Assembly (NCBI GenBank): GCA_026647385.1
Contig: JAPKGY010000154.1
Span: 1-6,906 of the forward strand
DNA from: Phycisphaerae bacterium
GTDB taxonomy: Bacteria; Planctomycetota; Phycisphaerae; UBA1845; PWPN01
Direction: 5' to 3'
Length of the DNA: 6,906 nt
Shown here: positions 6,407-6,906 of the stretch, in pieces
Numbering within the stretch: the stretch's first letter is position 1
Layout of the letters: each line of letters opens with the position of its first letter
Notes under the pieces: generated by a model
Told to the model about the DNA's origin: nothing
What the model saw: only the letters and a program-made list of their open reading frames with translations
Database searches by the model: none
Position numbers and translations under genes: made by a program

Positions 6407-6625
6407 TCACGAACTGACCGCCCGGTACCTCAGCACGATCAGACCGTAGAGAGTAGTAGACCGCGGGAGAGCATCCGGGTCCTTCCTGTCGATTTCAGGC
6501 GCGGTCGATAAGCCGAACAACTGATCGACCGCGAAATACGCCAAAGACGCACAAAACGGACCGATCGGCGTATCCTTCGCGTGTGGGCGTATTCGCGGTT
6601 CCACGGAATTGCCCCCGTTATTCAT
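6407..6625 (-). CDS. Possible small hypothetical protein (72 aa)
   Basis: The frame starts at ATG 6625, 7 nt after a purine-rich GGAAAGGG (6633-6640), a moderate ribosome-binding site. The product has a plausible composition: a polar start, a hydrophobic middle (FCASLAYFAVDQLFGL, residues 29-44), a charged stretch (EIDRKDPD) and a second hydrophobic-basic end (LYGLIVLRYRAVSS). No signal peptide, motif or family is recognised. Third-position GC is lower than in the large genes here, which weakens the case or suggests a different origin. In its favour, a strong hairpin lies in its leader and a terminator-like hairpin lies about 90 nt past its stop. It could be a real small gene or a chance frame. 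Confidence 0.35.
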   Translation of the reverse strand: MNNGGNSVEPRIRPHAKDTPIGPFCASLAYFAVDQLFGLSTAPEIDRKDPDALPRSTTLYGLIVLRYRAVSS

Positions 6626-6676
6626 GAGCGTGCCCTTTCCGTATTCCTACCCTCTCCTGCTCCGCGGCAGGTACGC

Positions 6677-6713
6677 CGCCGTGGGGAGTTACGCTCGCGT
6701 CTCCCCCGCGGCG
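6677..6713. repeat. Long near-perfect hairpin upstream of the small ORF
   Basis: The arm 6677-6688 (CGCCGTGGGGAG) pairs with 6701-6713 (CTCCCCCGCGGCG): 12 pairs including one G-T wobble (6682 with 6708), with a single bulged C at 6703. The stem can continue past two unpaired T (6689-6690) as ACG/CGT (6691-6693 with 6698-6700) capped by CTCG. On the minus strand it would form in the leader of the 72-codon frame, about 50 nt before its ATG. It has no U-tract on either side, so it is not an obvious terminator. Confidence 0.55.
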
Positions 6714-6752
6714 AGACCGCGCCAGAGGCTTACTCTCGGGGCGTGCCGCTTG

Positions 6753-6794
6753 TTTGAAATCTGAAACCTCCAATCTGCAATTCCGTGTTCCGCC
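6753..6794 (+). repeat. Second heptamer array (6 units, different consensus)
   Basis: Six units fit a 7-bp register: TTTGAAA, TCTGAAA, CCTCCAA, TCTGCAA, TTCCGTG and TTCCGCC at 6753, 6760, 6767, 6774, 6781 and 6788. The first four are close to a TCTGAAA/TCTGCAA consensus; the last two are degenerate. The sequence family differs from the arrays around the S23 gene, but the unit length and intergenic setting are the same. An open frame that crosses it on the minus strand (6618-6821) is not convincing as a gene. Confidence 0.6.
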
Positions 6795-6906
6795 CCGTCG
6801 CCAATCGCAGGCATGCGGCAACTTTGAGAAATATTTCCGCCACTCCTGTCATCCAAAGCGAATTCCGCGAGAATTCAAACACAGCGCCGAGTGCTTCACA
6901 AGATTC

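Larger units (their letters stand above)
6236..6906. other. Structured region without a large gene
   Basis: After the lipoprotein stop there is no long open frame with convincing codon use. The region holds a three-way-junction fold with a minus-strand terminator candidate (6287-6369), one possible 72-codon minus-strand gene, a long hairpin (6677-6713), a small hairpin CCTGC/GCAGG (6656-6671) and a heptamer array (6753-6794). The final 80 bp are visibly more AT-rich and contain two GAATTC palindromes 5 bp apart (6860-6865 and 6871-6876). The minus strand there has a weak promoter-like pair, TTGGAT (6851-6856) and TATTTC 17 nt on. No convincing plus-strand terminator follows the lipoprotein gene. 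Confidence 0.6.

Noticed and set aside
6618..6821. Minus-strand frame of 67 codons
   Set aside because: It is built from the heptamer array and the long hairpin, has no ribosome-binding site or motif, and overlaps the start of the better small-gene candidate.
6860..6876. Paired GAATTC palindromes as an operator
   Set aside because: GAATTC is itself palindromic and appears several times in the window; with no neighbouring gene the 17-bp symmetry is too little to call a binding site.

Overview
The window is GC-rich bacterial DNA. Its gene content and intergenic style suggest a planctomycete or related PVC-type bacterium: a Tat-dependent FAD oxidoreductase lipoprotein, an S23-type four-helix-bundle gene set in heptamer repeats, a large alanine-rich TPR lipoprotein, and a GGGGACAGTCCC-type inverted repeat. 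The phylum is inferred from style; no marker gene here settles it.

Layout. Positions 1-131 do not belong to the gene beside them. A minus-strand uvrB starts at 764 and reads as normal UvrB for about 211 residues, then family similarity stops abruptly near position 131. The DNA beyond looks like a different coding sequence, best read on the plus strand. This is either a real rearrangement or a chimeric contig end. Upstream of uvrB, on the same strand, is a small S23 / four-helix-bundle gene (867-1265) flanked by two inverted arrays of a 7-bp repeat. Upstream of that, still on the minus strand, is a 649-residue FAD-dependent oxidoreductase (1320-3269) with a twin-arginine lipoprotein signal. 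The minus-strand order FAD oxidoreductase, S23, uvrB has short gaps and could be partly co-transcribed, although the three proteins share no obvious pathway. The S23 gene with its repeats looks like a module placed between two unrelated genes.

A 419-bp divergent gap (3270-3688) follows and holds a REP-like inverted pair (3608-3703). The plus-strand gene after it (3689-6235) encodes a large predicted outer-membrane lipoprotein: TPR and coiled-coil repeats, a middle domain with a faint CsgG/LpoB-like strand pattern, a proline-rich linker and a small acidic beta-rich C-terminal domain. Its start is uncertain because the best ATG lies inside the REP-like repeat.

The last 670 bp (6236-6906) hold no large gene but are highly structured. 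On the minus strand, in order of transcription, they contain a second and different heptamer array (6753-6794), a strong hairpin (6677-6713), a possible 72-codon gene (6625-6407), and a three-way-junction fold beside a hairpin with a U-tract (6287-6369). I see no CRISPR array, rRNA, tRNA, phage gene or transposase gene. The most unusual material is the repeat and RNA-structure content between the genes.
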